The notes: generated by a model not told the origin, from the sequence alone. A stretch of DNA of 47,860 nt from Veillonella sp. VA142 (GCF_003992135.1 NZ_RQVN01000014.1:1-47860), one strand, 5' to 3'. Numbered from the stretch's first letter, positions 8,884 through 17,669 are shown. Numbers and translations: made by a program.

Positions 8884-11800
8884 ATGAAAAATTTAAAGAA
8901 AAAACAATTAGCACTTTCCACATTAGTAGCACTAGCTTGTGCTGGTCATATTGGATATGCAGCAGATACTGCTACTACACCTACTACCACAACTACAGAG
9001 AATGGTGTAACCAATAACTATTGGGATATTACTATCAATAATGTTAAAGAAGATTCTGGTCTTGAGTTAGGAACGAATGCAAGGGCTAGAGGTAATGGTT
9101 CTATTGCTACTGGAACTGGATCACTAGCTGTAGGTAATAATGCAGTGGCCACTGGTGGCAATGAAACAAAAGATACCATTACTGGTAAATTGAACGAAAA
9201 TAGACAGAGATTAGCTGAAATCTCCACTGCTCAAAATGCTGTTACTAACTTAGCGAATGAAATCCAAAAAATCCGTGCTGAACAAGCCAAAACGATTGAA
9301 GCTGGCGAACGTGTAAAACAGGTTCGACTAGCTAAAGAAAAAGCACATCAAGACTATTTAAACAAACAAAATGCATGGTCTACAGAAGTAGCTAACTCTG
9401 CTGAGTTCCTTCGTAACGCTCAAGCAAAACTAGATGATTTAAACAACCGTTTAGGTGCAGTCAATCGTCTTGGCAATGTAGATATTACCTCTGATTCAGG
9501 ATTGACCGCAGCGGCTACTGATTTAAAGCGTATGACGGAAGAAAACAGCACCTTAGATTTACCACTAGAAAGTTTCTATAAGGAATATATTAAATCATAC
9601 TATAAGGCTTCTGGGGATTTACGTGCTAATCAAACTCGGAAAGCTAAATCTTCTACATTTGCTTTTTTTAACAAAAACAATATACCTTCTAACAATTATA
9701 CTGGATTAAATGATACTGGTCTAAATATGAAAGTAATTAGTCCATATATTTTCACTTCTACAAGCATAAAATCTGGATTGTTTAATTCAAATGGAACATT
9801 GAATTTTATGTCACATCCAACTATTCAAGAAATGAACCAATTTAATAAAAATGCTTTTGATTCATATAATGGTTTAACGAATAAACCAAGTAAAGATATT
9901 ATTTTTAAACATATTAATACAGATTTATCAACTAAGGATGAATGGGATAGTGCAGTAGAAGAGGCTAGTAAATATAAGCAATCTTTTAGAGAGTATTTTA
10001 ATGCTAATAACAATCCTTTATTAACAACTGAACTTAAAAATAAATTATTTTTAGAAATGGATAAAAAAATAGATTATGAGGTAAAGGCTTATGAAATAAC
10101 ATATTATCAAAAACAATACGAAGATACTCATAATACAGTTTGGTTAGATAAAAAAAATGTAGCAATAAAAGAGTATAATGCTATTGCTGCTTCATATGAT
10201 TTAGATACTTTTATTAACGAATTGTCTCGGAACTATAAAAATTGGGAAAAAGAAAATATCACAGATGTTTTAGAAAAAAACAAAGTCACAACGAACAAAC
10301 TCACATCAGACCTTGAAACAGCTCTTCAAATCAATAAAAATGCGGTTGCAGAAAAAGAAAAACAAATTGCAGCATTAAAGGTATCTGCTGATCAGGCTAA
10401 AACGAACTGGGAAAGTATTAATCCTAATGCCTCCGACTTATTATATATGGAACAATATGAAGCCTTAATGCGACAATTGACGGCTAAATCTCAAGAATTG
10501 CAACAAAATCAGGAACGTTTGACGGCTTTAAAAAATGCACTTACTCTACATGATCTAACTAACGTTGGCGAAAATGCTATGGCCATTGGCACTAATTCCT
10601 TATCCACTGGTTCTAATTCCATTGCTATCGGTACTGGTACTATTGTCACTGGTGAAGGTTCTATTGCCATCGGTAAAGGTTCTGCTGTAACAGGTACTAA
10701 ATCTATTGCTGTTGGTGTTGGCCATATAGTAATCGGTAATAATTCAGGCACATTTGGTGATCCGAATACGATTTATGGAGATAACTCCTACGCATTCGGT
10801 AATAACAATACCATTGGTGATGCTACCACCACTCATACCGTAGGTACCAATACATTCGTATTAGGTTCTAATGTGACCACTAAGGCAAATAACTCTGTTG
10901 TGTTAGGCAAAGATAGCACAGCCACAGAAGATAATGTAGTATCTATCGGATCTGCTACTTCTACTAGAAAATTAGTGAATGTAACAGATGGTTCAGTAGC
11001 TGAAAATTCTAAAGAAGCGATTAATGGTAATCAGTTATGGAAAGTATCTGAAGCTAAAGATGGAGCAATTAATAAAACTGCTTGGCAAGCTGCGTTAGGT
11101 ACTGGCACTGTTACTGATGGTAACACTGGCCTTGTCACTGGTGGCACTGTTAATACGGCTATTACTAATGCTGTCAACAATGCTACTTCTAGCATCAATA
11201 ATGGGTTAGATTCTAAATTCAATGCTAAAGCTAATACAGCACTAGATAACATCTCTGATGACGGTAAAACGGTGATCCGTAACTTATCCAAAGAGGCTGT
11301 TAAATTAGAAAATGGTACTAATACTTCCGTAGAAAGCCGTGTAGACGGCAATTCCACTGTGTATAAGGTAAATGTATCTAACGATTCCATCACAGGGGCT
11401 ATTGCCCCTAAATTAACAGAATTAGCTACTTCTGTAGATACCAAACTAGCAACCAAAGCCAATAAGGATGCTTCCAACATCACTTCCGAGGATGCTTCCA
11501 AATGGAGCGAAAAATTAGGTACTGGTACTGTTACAGATGGTAACACTGGTCTTGTTACTGGTGGCACTGTTAATACGGCTATTACTAACGCTGTCAACAA
11601 TGCTACTTCTAGCATCAATAATGGGTTAGATTCTAAATTCAATGCCAAAGCCAATACTGCACTAGATAACATTACTGATGATGGTAAAACGGTTATTCGT
11701 AATTTGTCTAAAGAGGCTGTTAAGCTAGAAAATGGTGCAAATACTTCTGTAGAAAGCCGTACAGACGGTAATTCCACTGTGTATAAGGTAAATGTATCTA

Positions 11801-12927
11801 ACGATGCCATCACAGGTGCTATTACCCATAAAATCACTGAATTATCCAATGCTGTAGATACTAAGTTATCTACTAAGGCTAATAAAGATGCTTCTAACAT
11901 CTCTACTGAGGATGCTAAGAAATGGGGAGAAAAATTAGGTACTGGCACTTCTAAAGCTGGTGATAAAGGCTTAATTACAGGTGATACCTTACATACTGCA
12001 TTAGCTAATGTTCAAATTGATCCTTCTACTCTCACATCTAAGGCGAATACAAACGCATCCAATTTAACAAATGAAAATGTAAAAGAGTGGACTGCAAAAT
12101 TAGGAACTGGCACTGTTGGCCAAGGTGATTCTTCTAATGGTCTTGTTACTGGAAAATCTGTCTACGAAGCCATTCAAAATTATTCTCCGAAAGGGCTTAT
12201 TAAAACAGATGGTAAAACAGTGACTGTTGATAGAGCTGGTACAGCGACTCATGTAGATTTCCGTGGTACCGATGAACATGGTAACAGTATTCTCCGTGAT
12301 ATTACTGGGGTTGTAACAAATCCTAATGATCCTACTTCTGTAGTTAATATGGATACGTTACAAACACAAACCCAAGGATTGGATCAAAAACTAACAAAAG
12401 ATATTAATGTAGGTACAGCTACAGCATCCGCATTAGCTGCTTTACATCCATTAGATTATGATGAAGACAATAAAGTATCTTTTGCTGTTTCTCATGGCCA
12501 ATATAATGGAGTGAAAGCTACCGCATTCGGTGGATTTATTAGACCAAATGAAAACATTATGCTGTCCTTAGCAAGTACTATTAGTCCTAATGATCGTGCA
12601 TGGAATGCTGGGTTATCTTTTAAAATTGGTTCTAGCTCTGATTATAAAAAAATTACCAAAGGAGAAGTCAATGAACTTCGCAAGAAAAATGACAATTTAC
12701 AAGATCAATTGAATCAATTGAAAGATCAATTATCTAAATTATCTACTAGACTTTCACCTAAACGAGCTTCCTTCCCTGATGTGCCTAAAGATCATTGGGC
12801 TAGCGAAGCCGTAGAAACATTACATGGTAATGATGTCTTAGATGGTTATCCAGACGGCGAATTTAAAGGCGATAAACAAATGACACGTTATGAATACGCT
12901 CAAATGCTTTACAAAGGCCTTAAATAA
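8884..12927 (+). CDS. trimeric autotransporter adhesin (YadA-like) with C-terminal SLH domain
   Basis: 1347 residues. Signal peptide at 1-27 (LALSTLVALACAGHIGYAA). A short YadA-type head (residues about 60-92, GSIATGTGSLAVGNNAVATG) is followed by a long helical insertion (about 95-555), then a second head (about 560-665, repeated SIAIGxG motifs), a neck (SIGSATSTRKLVNVTDG, about 688-705), stalk repeats of 140 residues, and the YadA beta-barrel anchor (about 1175-1249: TATASALAALHPL, AFGGFI, NAGLSFKIG). After the anchor comes a coiled coil (EVNELRKKNDNLQDQLNQL) and one SLH domain (FPDVPKDHWASEAVETL...YEYAQML). The SLH would lie in the periplasm and hold the trimer to peptidoglycan, as known for Negativicutes outer-membrane proteins. 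Likely role: binding other bacteria or host surfaces, possibly mating-cell contact. It has its own ribosome binding site and the conserved box upstream. Confidence 0.93.
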   Translation: MKNLKKKQLALSTLVALACAGHIGYAADTATTPTTTTTENGVTNNYWDITINNVKEDSGLELGTNARARGNGSIATGTGSLAVGNNAVATGGNETKDTITGKLNENRQRLAEISTAQNAVTNLANEIQKIRAEQAKTIEAGERVKQVRLAKEKAHQDYLNKQNAWSTEVANSAEFLRNAQAKLDDLNNRLGAVNRLGNVDITSDSGLTAAATDLKRMTEENSTLDLPLESFYKEYIKSYYKASGDLRANQTRKAKSSTFAFFNKNNIPSNNYTGLNDTGLNMKVISPYIFTSTSIKSGLFNSNGTLNFMSHPTIQEMNQFNKNAFDSYNGLTNKPSKDIIFKHINTDLSTKDEWDSAVEEASKYKQSFREYFNANNNPLLTTELKNKLFLEMDKKIDYEVKAYEITYYQKQYEDTHNTVWLDKKNVAIKEYNAIAASYDLDTFINELSRNYKNWEKENITDVLEKNKVTTNKLTSDLETALQINKNAVAEKEKQIAALKVSADQAKTNWESINPNASDLLYMEQYEALMRQLTAKSQELQQNQERLTALKNALTLHDLTNVGENAMAIGTNSLSTGSNSIAIGTGTIVTGEGSIAIGKGSAVTGTKSIAVGVGHIVIGNNSGTFGDPNTIYGDNSYAFGNNNTIGDATTTHTVGTNTFVLGSNVTTKANNSVVLGKDSTATEDNVVSIGSATSTRKLVNVTDGSVAENSKEAINGNQLWKVSEAKDGAINKTAWQAALGTGTVTDGNTGLVTGGTVNTAITNAVNNATSSINNGLDSKFNAKANTALDNISDDGKTVIRNLSKEAVKLENGTNTSVESRVDGNSTVYKVNVSNDSITGAIAPKLTELATSVDTKLATKANKDASNITSEDASKWSEKLGTGTVTDGNTGLVTGGTVNTAITNAVNNATSSINNGLDSKFNAKANTALDNITDDGKTVIRNLSKEAVKLENGANTSVESRTDGNSTVYKVNVSNDAITGAITHKITELSNAVDTKLSTKANKDASNISTEDAKKWGEKLGTGTSKAGDKGLITGDTLHTALANVQIDPSTLTSKANTNASNLTNENVKEWTAKLGTGTVGQGDSSNGLVTGKSVYEAIQNYSPKGLIKTDGKTVTVDRAGTATHVDFRGTDEHGNSILRDITGVVTNPNDPTSVVNMDTLQTQTQGLDQKLTKDINVGTATASALAALHPLDYDEDNKVSFAVSHGQYNGVKATAFGGFIRPNENIMLSLASTISPNDRAWNAGLSFKIGSSSDYKKITKGEVNELRKKNDNLQDQLNQLKDQLSKLSTRLSPKRASFPDVPKDHWASEAVETLHGNDVLDGYPDGEFKGDKQMTRYEYAQMLYKGLK
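11101..11940 (+). repeat. two tandem 420-bp repeats inside the adhesin stalk
   Basis: Units start at 11101 and 11521 with ACTGGyACTGTTACwGATGG and each encode 140 residues (GTGTVTDGNTGLVTGGTVNT...). A shortened, diverged third unit begins at 11941 and a fourth start (GTGTVGQGDSSNGLVTG) near 12108. The near-identical DNA favours copy-number change by recombination. Confidence 0.85.
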
Positions 12928-12936
12928 TCATAGTTA

Positions 12937-12970
12937 TATCTACAGTGTAATGAATTTTACACTGTAGATA
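12937..12970. terminator. perfect 14-bp inverted repeat after the adhesin gene
   Basis: TATCTACAGTGTAA (12937-12950), six-base loop, TTACACTGTAGATA (12957-12970). It starts ten bases after the adhesin stop, so it probably ends that transcript, though no T-run follows; the 9-bp-period array begins at its last base. Confidence 0.55.
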
Positions 12971-13062
12971 TTATTAATATTATTAATATTATAAATATTG
13001 TAGATATTATTAATATTATTAATATTATAAATATTGTAAATATTATTAATAATATTTACAAT
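12970..13062. repeat. AT-only array with 9-bp period (copy 2 of 6, longest)
   Basis: About ten contiguous 9-bp units: ATTATTAAT twice, ATTATAAAT, ATTGTAGAT, then the same four-unit block again (ATTATTAAT twice, ATTATAAAT, ATTGTAAAT), ATTATTAAT and AATATTTAC. The four-unit block itself is duplicated (36-bp period). Confidence 0.75.
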
Positions 13063-13128
13063 GCAAGAGGTATTGTATGGAAAAAAGATTATTCTTTAAA
13101 TAAGGTTTATAGTAAAGGAGAAAATGCT

Positions 13129-14025
13129 ATGGAATTAGAGGCAGTAAATAGAGAAGATATGATTATTAATAAATTACATTTAAATCCAGAAGGGGTGTTG
13201 GATTTAGTAAAATCTATGAAAGAAGTTACTGATGAAAATGAGGGGAGTATGGATTTTAATGAAATAATTGAAACCCAAGTATCTAGATTACACGGAAAAG
13301 AAATGGAAGCAGAAGTTAATTCTCTTAAAGTATATACCGATGATCTTGGTTGTATGACACCAGATCTAACTATGCAAGTTTTAAATTATTATCAAGATAC
13401 ACGTGGTTATGTTGAACTACCAAAAAATCAAGATGAATTATCTTATATTACAAAAGATGTAATTATGCAGGAATTATTACAGCAATATGTACCTGATCGA
13501 GACATTTCAAAAGAAGAAATTAGTTCCAAAGACCTTGATAAAGTTATTGATGGAGTAACAAAAGATTTTTCATTAGATAAATTCCAATCTAATACCAATG
13601 ATGAAAAACAAGGAGTTACCTATAAAATTGAGCAAACTTTCAAAGGAAACATTAATGGTGTAGTTGTAAAAAATGCTGAAGTATTTGATACCACTGTAGA
13701 TATTTTGCAGTCCATCGAAAAAGCTAAGCATATTCCAATGCACGATAAAGAGTTTACAGAAAATCTTGTAGAAGCCGTACAACGAATGAGTGATAAAAAT
13801 GAAAATTTTGATTTTTCTGAAATGCTAGAAGGTACATATGCTAATTTAACATCTTCCCCAACTTTGAAAGATTTTAAAATCGTTGATTATTACGGACAGA
13901 AGCCTGAAAATAGCTACGCAGCAAATTTAAATGCTAAAATGGAAAATGGAGATTTTGAACATTTAAAACCAAAAATAGCTACAAAATTAAACACTATTTC
14001 CAAAGAAAAATCCATGTCACTATAA
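13129..14025 (+). CDS. hypothetical protein with internal duplication, 298 aa
   Basis: Strong ribosome binding site (AAAGGAGAAAATGCTATGG). No known family recognised; no signal peptide or membrane span. Two segments resemble each other: residues about 23-82 (LVKSMKEVTDENEGSMDFNE ... SLKVYTDDLG) and about 215-265 (LVEAVQRMSDKNENFDFSEM ... DFKIVDYYGQ), pointing to an ancient duplication of a roughly 60-residue helical module. It follows a 9-bp array and precedes a conserved box, so it looks like a single-gene cassette. Cytoplasmic; role unknown. Confidence 0.6.
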   Translation: MELEAVNREDMIINKLHLNPEGVLDLVKSMKEVTDENEGSMDFNEIIETQVSRLHGKEMEAEVNSLKVYTDDLGCMTPDLTMQVLNYYQDTRGYVELPKNQDELSYITKDVIMQELLQQYVPDRDISKEEISSKDLDKVIDGVTKDFSLDKFQSNTNDEKQGVTYKIEQTFKGNINGVVVKNAEVFDTTVDILQSIEKAKHIPMHDKEFTENLVEAVQRMSDKNENFDFSEMLEGTYANLTSSPTLKDFKIVDYYGQKPENSYAANLNAKMENGDFEHLKPKIATKLNTISKEKSMSL

Positions 14026-14029
14026 TATT

Positions 14030-14052
14030 TTTGCAATTTCTATTATTTTGAA
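14030..14052 (+). promoter_or_regulatory. conserved TTGCAATTTCTATTATTTTG box before ydjM-like gene
   Basis: Same block as at 8850 and 20563. It starts four bases after the previous stop and ends two bases before the ATG of the membrane protein, so there is no space for a Shine-Dalgarno site. Transcripts starting here would be leaderless or nearly so. Confidence 0.5.
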
Positions 14053-14054
14053 CT

Positions 14055-14498
14055 ATGAAATGGGTAAATCACAAATTAATAACTGGATCTATTGTATATA
14101 TAACAACAAATGATGTACTATTAACTATTTCTGCTGTGATTGGCAGTATAATTCCTGATGCCGCGGAGTTCCCTCCGTGGCATTATAAGGATAAAAGAGA
14201 TTATTTAAAACAACATCGAAAGATTACACATTGGATAATTCCTTATTTATTCCTTCTATCCTATATTTTATATCTTAGATATATAAATGGGATTACATTT
14301 ATAAACACAATAGGTTTTGGAATAACATTAGGAGCTATTTTTCATATTATAGAAGATGGTATATGTGGTACGGTGCCATCCTTAGATCCAAGAAAACGAA
14401 TAGGAGTGCTCTTATTTAGAACAGGAGCTATTATAGAGTATTTGTTATCTTTAGTATTATTTTACATAGCTATATATGTTGGTTATGCCAAATTGTAA
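14055..14498 (+). CDS. YdjM-like inner-membrane protein (DUF457-type putative hydrolase)
   Basis: 147 residues. The N-terminal NHKLITGSIVY and SIIPDAAEFPPWH pattern, then HRKITHW and a later histidine/acid cluster (GAIFHIIEDGICG), match the YdjM/DUF457 family of small membrane proteins with conserved H and D residues that suggest a metal-dependent hydrolase. Three or four hydrophobic segments (residues about 15-35, 60-77, 85-105, 122-143) place it in the inner membrane. The substrate is unknown. No ribosome binding site precedes the ATG, which immediately follows the conserved box; either the message is leaderless or translation is weak. Downstream lies a 9-bp array. Confidence 0.7.
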   Translation: MKWVNHKLITGSIVYITTNDVLLTISAVIGSIIPDAAEFPPWHYKDKRDYLKQHRKITHWIIPYLFLLSYILYLRYINGITFINTIGFGITLGAIFHIIEDGICGTVPSLDPRKRIGVLLFRTGAIIEYLLSLVLFYIAIYVGYAKL

Positions 14499-14568
14499 AT
14501 ATCATAAACAATATAAGCAATATAAATAATATTTATAATATTTATAATATTTATATTATTTATATTGT
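14498..14568. repeat. AT-rich array with 9-bp period (copy 3 of 6)
   Basis: Eight units: AATATCATA/AAC start, AATATAAGC, AATATAAAT, AATATTTAT three times, ATTATTTAT, ATTGTGTAG. It fills the whole gap between the ydjM-like gene and the next gene, and its end runs into the AGAGG ribosome binding site. Confidence 0.75.
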
Positions 14569-14585
14569 GTAGAGGTACAAATGAA

Positions 14586-15332
14586 ATGGATGAAGTAATC
14601 ATTGAATCAAATAAAACAAATTTAAAATTAAAAGAAGATGAATTAAGAGAGATTTTATCTAAAGAAACTTATGATGATTTTAAAGTTAAAACAATGGATG
14701 GACATACTTATGAAGTAAAATTTAGAGGAGAACCCAATACAAATTCATATCAAACCACAATTTATGATGAAAATGGTGTGGCTAATTATATTGGATTCCC
14801 AAGTGATAAAACGGTATTAACAGGCGTATTAAGAGCAGATTGTGTAGAACTTTGGAAAAAAGAAGCTAACAAATTAAATGAACAAATTAGAGGGGCTTGG
14901 CCAGATGGTGTAGAAGTACATAACATTTCTACTCATCCAGATTTTCAAGGATATTTGCCTATTGGCCATTTATCTTTAAAGGCAGAAAATATGTTATTTG
15001 AAAATAAATATAATCACTTATCAGATAGCGAAGTTAAAGAAATTAACACTCGTTTAGAGGAACGAACTCCAGATCTTTTATTTGATGTTCAAAAAATGGC
15101 TGTTACAAATCCTGATAATGATATGATGAATATAAAAATATCAGACTATTTAAAAATAAATAATATAGATCCACCTCGTACATTTACATCTGTGACGGAT
15201 GGAAAGGCAAAGCATCTTGCAGGATATTTAATGAAAAATGCTGATATTCCTGAAAGTTTAGCAAAAAAAGCACTTACTCCAAGCCAATTTAAGCAATATC
15301 AACAAGGTAATGAAAAAGAAATGACTAGATAA
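14586..15332 (+). CDS. hypothetical protein, 248 aa
   Basis: I chose ATG 14586 (MDEVIIES...) over the TTG at 14565, because AGAGG at 14571-14575 is suitably placed and the TTG lies inside the 9-bp array. Soluble, mixed alpha/beta composition, no recognised motif; notable stretches are VKTMDGHTYEVKFRG, GAWPDGVEVHNIS and a C-terminal helical part rich in K and Q. It is the last gene of the plus-strand half and is followed at once by a strong bidirectional terminator. Function unknown. Confidence 0.55.
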   Translation: MDEVIIESNKTNLKLKEDELREILSKETYDDFKVKTMDGHTYEVKFRGEPNTNSYQTTIYDENGVANYIGFPSDKTVLTGVLRADCVELWKKEANKLNEQIRGAWPDGVEVHNISTHPDFQGYLPIGHLSLKAENMLFENKYNHLSDSEVKEINTRLEERTPDLLFDVQKMAVTNPDNDMMNIKISDYLKINNIDPPRTFTSVTDGKAKHLAGYLMKNADIPESLAKKALTPSQFKQYQQGNEKEMTR

Positions 15333-15333
15333 T

Positions 15334-15372
15334 AAAAAAGCCTACAGAGATTAATCTGTAGGCTTATTTTTT
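15334..15372. terminator. bidirectional terminator between converging genes
   Basis: AGCCTACAGA (15339-15348), loop GATTAA, TCTGTAGGCT (15355-15364), preceded by an A-run and followed by T-run on plus. The recombinase stop codon (minus strand) lies in the loop, so both converging genes end here. Confidence 0.85.
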
Positions 15373-16010
15373 TCATTTATAGCCTCGTATTGCTTCACTC
15401 TTGCATAGAAGGTAGTTTTACATACCCCTAATGATGTAAAGGCCTCTACGGCTGTAATATGATTGTTTTTCCATAGGTTATACGTATAGGAGAACTTATC
15501 ATATTCTTCCTTATTAATAAAATCGTATTTTTTAGGCCTTCCAAATTGAACACCTTTTTCCTTAGCTGCATCAATGCCTTCTCGTTGTCTTTTATGGAGT
15601 TTTAATAACTCTTGCTCTGCCAGCGTAGATAATACCTCTAAAAGTAAGTTATTGATCATATCCATAATGGTTTTAGACATTTCATTATGCACTGTGAAAT
15701 CTGTTAGAGTAGTTGGAATATCTAATATTCTTACAATAACACCTGCTTCTTTAAAAAAATTTAATTCTTCAAATATAAGTTTCTTAGAACGTCCAAGACG
15801 ATCTAATTCATGAATGTATAACTCATCACCATTGCGGCAATATTGCTTTAATGCTTCATATTGTGGTCGATTAAAATCTTTGCCAGAAGTATGATCTATA
15901 AATAACGCTCGTTCTTCAATCCCATATTTAAAAAGCTCTTGAATTTGCCGATCTATATTTTGTTCTCTAGTAGAAACCCGAATATAACCTAATTTCATCT
16001 TAAAATCCAT
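15351..16010 (-). CDS. small serine recombinase (resolvase/invertase)
   Basis: 219 residues. The catalytic domain shows GYIRVSTREQNIDRQ (nucleophile serine), the ELDRLGRS motif and a helix E-like region with EQELLKLHKRQREG; the C-terminus holds a helix-turn-helix (EAFTSLGVCKTTFYARVKQ). Such enzymes resolve plasmid multimers or invert DNA segments. The size fits resolvases with an extended linker. Either the first ATG (MDFKMKLGY) or the internal ATG at 15998 (MKLGYIRVS) could be the start; the second has GGA upstream. It sits 28 bases after the methyltransferase gene and may share its transcript. No obvious res site with paired repeats was found next to it. Confidence 0.9.
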   Translation of the reverse strand: MDFKMKLGYIRVSTREQNIDRQIQELFKYGIEERALFIDHTSGKDFNRPQYEALKQYCRNGDELYIHELDRLGRSKKLIFEELNFFKEAGVIVRILDIPTTLTDFTVHNEMSKTIMDMINNLLLEVLSTLAEQELLKLHKRQREGIDAAKEKGVQFGRPKKYDFINKEEYDKFSYTYNLWKNNHITAVEAFTSLGVCKTTFYARVKQYEAINEKNKPTD

Positions 16011-16038
16011 TCTTAAATTACAAGTAAAAATTTTATAC

Positions 16039-17295
16039 TTACATGAAATTGTTTAATTCTCCCAAAAAGTCTATAATAGCCATTGCAATTTTTTTAGATA
16101 AAATTGGTGGAACAGCATTGCCTATTTGTTTAAATGCAGCCGTTCGAGAATTTTCAAAATAAAAATCATCTGGAAATCCTTGTATTCTGGCTGCTTCTCT
16201 TACTGTAATTGAACGATTCTGTCTTAAATCTGGATGAATATAGTAGTGTCCATCTTTTGCAATATGAGCAACAACTGTATGACTGACAGAATTATAATCC
16301 AACGCTTTATATCTATCTAAAAAAGATATTGTATTAGAATGTGTTCGTAATTCTTCAGGTATATCAGTATACCTAAAATTCTTACCTTTTTTCTTAGCTT
16401 TTAGTACCAAATTATATATCTTCAAATCATTTTCATTGTGTGGTCTTGCAGCATGTTGTGTTAAAATATTATTTTCTTTACGAATATATTTCTCAATAAA
16501 TTGGCTTGAAACATCACAACAATACTTCTTAGAACTTTCCCCCGGCTTTATACCTGGTAAGTCCTCAAATAATTCTTTTATAGTTGGAGCATCCTCAACA
16601 TATGTAGCCAAGAAGTCAAAAAATGAGTTATTGAACACTAAATCTTTTCGCTTTCCAACAAGTATTAAACGTTCTCTTTTTTGTACCACACCATAATTAC
16701 TTGCATCTACTATTTGATGATCTACTTCATATCCACACTTATTAAATTCACAAATTATTTTGGGTAAAAGTAATTCTCCTGATAAATCCTTAAAAGAAAG
16801 TAATCCTTTAACATTTTCAAAAACAAAAAATTTTGGTTTATATTTTTCCAGAAAATCTAAATAGTATTTATATAGATAAATTCTTTTATCAGTAGATTTT
16901 TTCGACTTGTTATTGGCTCTACCTATTATAGAATATGCCTGACATGGTGGTCCACCAATAATACCATCTAACTCATTATTGCTTAATCTTTGGTCAATAA
17001 ATTCAAAAATCGAAGGTATTGTATCATTACTGATTTCCTTATTCAATATATTTTTAGTTAAATCTCTTGGTATAATGGAATATAAATCATCTCTTGAGAT
17101 TTTACCTTGAATATATTCATAATATGGAGATAGGTTATTCTTTTTTTTTAAATAATAATATACATTTCTTAATTCTAAAGAAGAGCAAGCATCTTTGTCC
17201 ATTTCTATATGACAAATAAAATTATAATATCCTTTATACCTAAATCCCTCTGTCAATCCACCAGCTCCTGAGAAAAGATCTACTATATTTAGCAT
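16039..17295 (-). CDS. C5-cytosine DNA methyltransferase (orphan)
   Basis: About 418 residues from the ATG at 17295 (MLNIVDLFSGAGG), chosen because GAAGG lies seven bases upstream; an ATG six codons earlier (17313) is possible. Motifs appear in family order: DLFSGAGGLTEGF (I), GGPPCQAYS (IV, nucleophile cysteine), VFENVKGL (VI), QRERLILVGKR (VIII), a target-recognition region and REAARIQGFPDDF then FKQIGNAVPP (IX/X). It should transfer methyl groups from S-adenosylmethionine to cytosine C5 in a specific site. No restriction endonuclease gene lies beside it, so it is probably a solitary enzyme that masks plasmid DNA from host restriction. Target site cannot be read from sequence. Confidence 0.93.
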   Translation of the reverse strand: MLNIVDLFSGAGGLTEGFRYKGYYNFICHIEMDKDACSSLELRNVYYYLKKKNNLSPYYEYIQGKISRDDLYSIIPRDLTKNILNKEISNDTIPSIFEFIDQRLSNNELDGIIGGPPCQAYSIIGRANNKSKKSTDKRIYLYKYYLDFLEKYKPKFFVFENVKGLLSFKDLSGELLLPKIICEFNKCGYEVDHQIVDASNYGVVQKRERLILVGKRKDLVFNNSFFDFLATYVEDAPTIKELFEDLPGIKPGESSKKYCCDVSSQFIEKYIRKENNILTQHAARPHNENDLKIYNLVLKAKKKGKNFRYTDIPEELRTHSNTISFLDRYKALDYNSVSHTVVAHIAKDGHYYIHPDLRQNRSITVREAARIQGFPDDFYFENSRTAAFKQIGNAVPPILSKKIAMAIIDFLGELNNFM

Positions 17296-17313
17296 ATCAA
17301 CACCTTCTTTCAT

Positions 17314-17533
17314 ATTTGATTAAAATAATCATTTTGTTTAATCCTATCCATTATAATTTAAAAAAGTATATATATAATAAATGAACGTTTATTAACTATA
17401 TTATACACCTTTTTAAACTATTATTACACCTTTTGTTCACAAAATATTTAAGTATACTTTTATGAACTAATTATTATGATATAATATGCCTGTTACAGGT
17501 AAAACCGATTCCGTAACAGGAGGAGGTGATTAT
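17314..17533. other. intergenic regulatory region before tiny-peptide cassette 1
   Basis: AT-rich, no gene. It holds the methyltransferase promoter region (minus), a direct repeat TACACCTTTT at about 17404 and 17427, an AAGTATACTT palindrome at 17450-17459, an extended -10 (TGATATAAT, TATAAT at 17480-17485), and the leader hairpin of the next cassette. Confidence 0.5.
17478..17520 (+). promoter_or_regulatory. extended -10 promoter and leader hairpin, cassette 1
   Basis: TG-A-TATAAT (17477-17485) followed by CCTGTTAC (17489-17496) pairing with GTAACAGG (17513-17520). The hairpin starts at the expected transcript start and its 3' arm touches the AGGAGG ribosome binding site, so it may both stabilise the message and limit translation. 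The same layout recurs at 26823-26863. Confidence 0.6.
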
Positions 17534-17629
17534 GTGTTTTTAGTAATTAAATCAATTTTAAAAGCAATTCTGGTGAATATAATTGGCTACTATATTCGCA
17601 AATGGATTGAATTGCTATTCCACTTGTAA
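17534..17629 (+). CDS. tiny hydrophobic membrane peptide, 31 aa (cassette 1)
   Basis: GTG start seven bases after AGGAGG; an overlapping ATG two bases upstream would give only MCF. The peptide contains AILVNIIGYYIRKWIELLF, one probable membrane span with a YYxxKW motif shared with the 34-residue peptide at 26880 (VNVTAYYVYKWLDVLF). Both have an extended -10 promoter, leader hairpin, strong ribosome binding site and a strong terminator. This format resembles type I toxin genes or small regulatory membrane peptides; no antisense RNA was demonstrated. Too short for standard gene finding. Confidence 0.55.
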   Translation: MFLVIKSILKAILVNIIGYYIRKWIELLFHL

Positions 17630-17669
17630 CAATCCTAGATTTTGTATTAATCTATAAATAATACAATGT

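Noticed and set aside
8826-9017. 63-codon ORF overlapping the adhesin signal-peptide region
   Set aside because: Wrong frame over a clear signal peptide, no ribosome binding site, spans the conserved box.
11031-11948. Long open frame (305 codons) on the minus strand inside the adhesin gene
   Set aside because: It mirrors the repetitive stalk, has valine/leucine/serine-rich low-complexity sequence and no ribosome binding site; a by-product of the codon bias of the real gene.
13061-13105. Very short leader ORFs (8-12 codons) between the 9-bp array and the 298-aa gene
   Set aside because: AAGAGG precedes an ATG at 13077, but eight codons give too little evidence for a real leader peptide.
16039-17295. 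Complete restriction-modification system
   Set aside because: Both neighbours were read: a serine recombinase and non-coding DNA with a tiny-peptide gene; no endonuclease.
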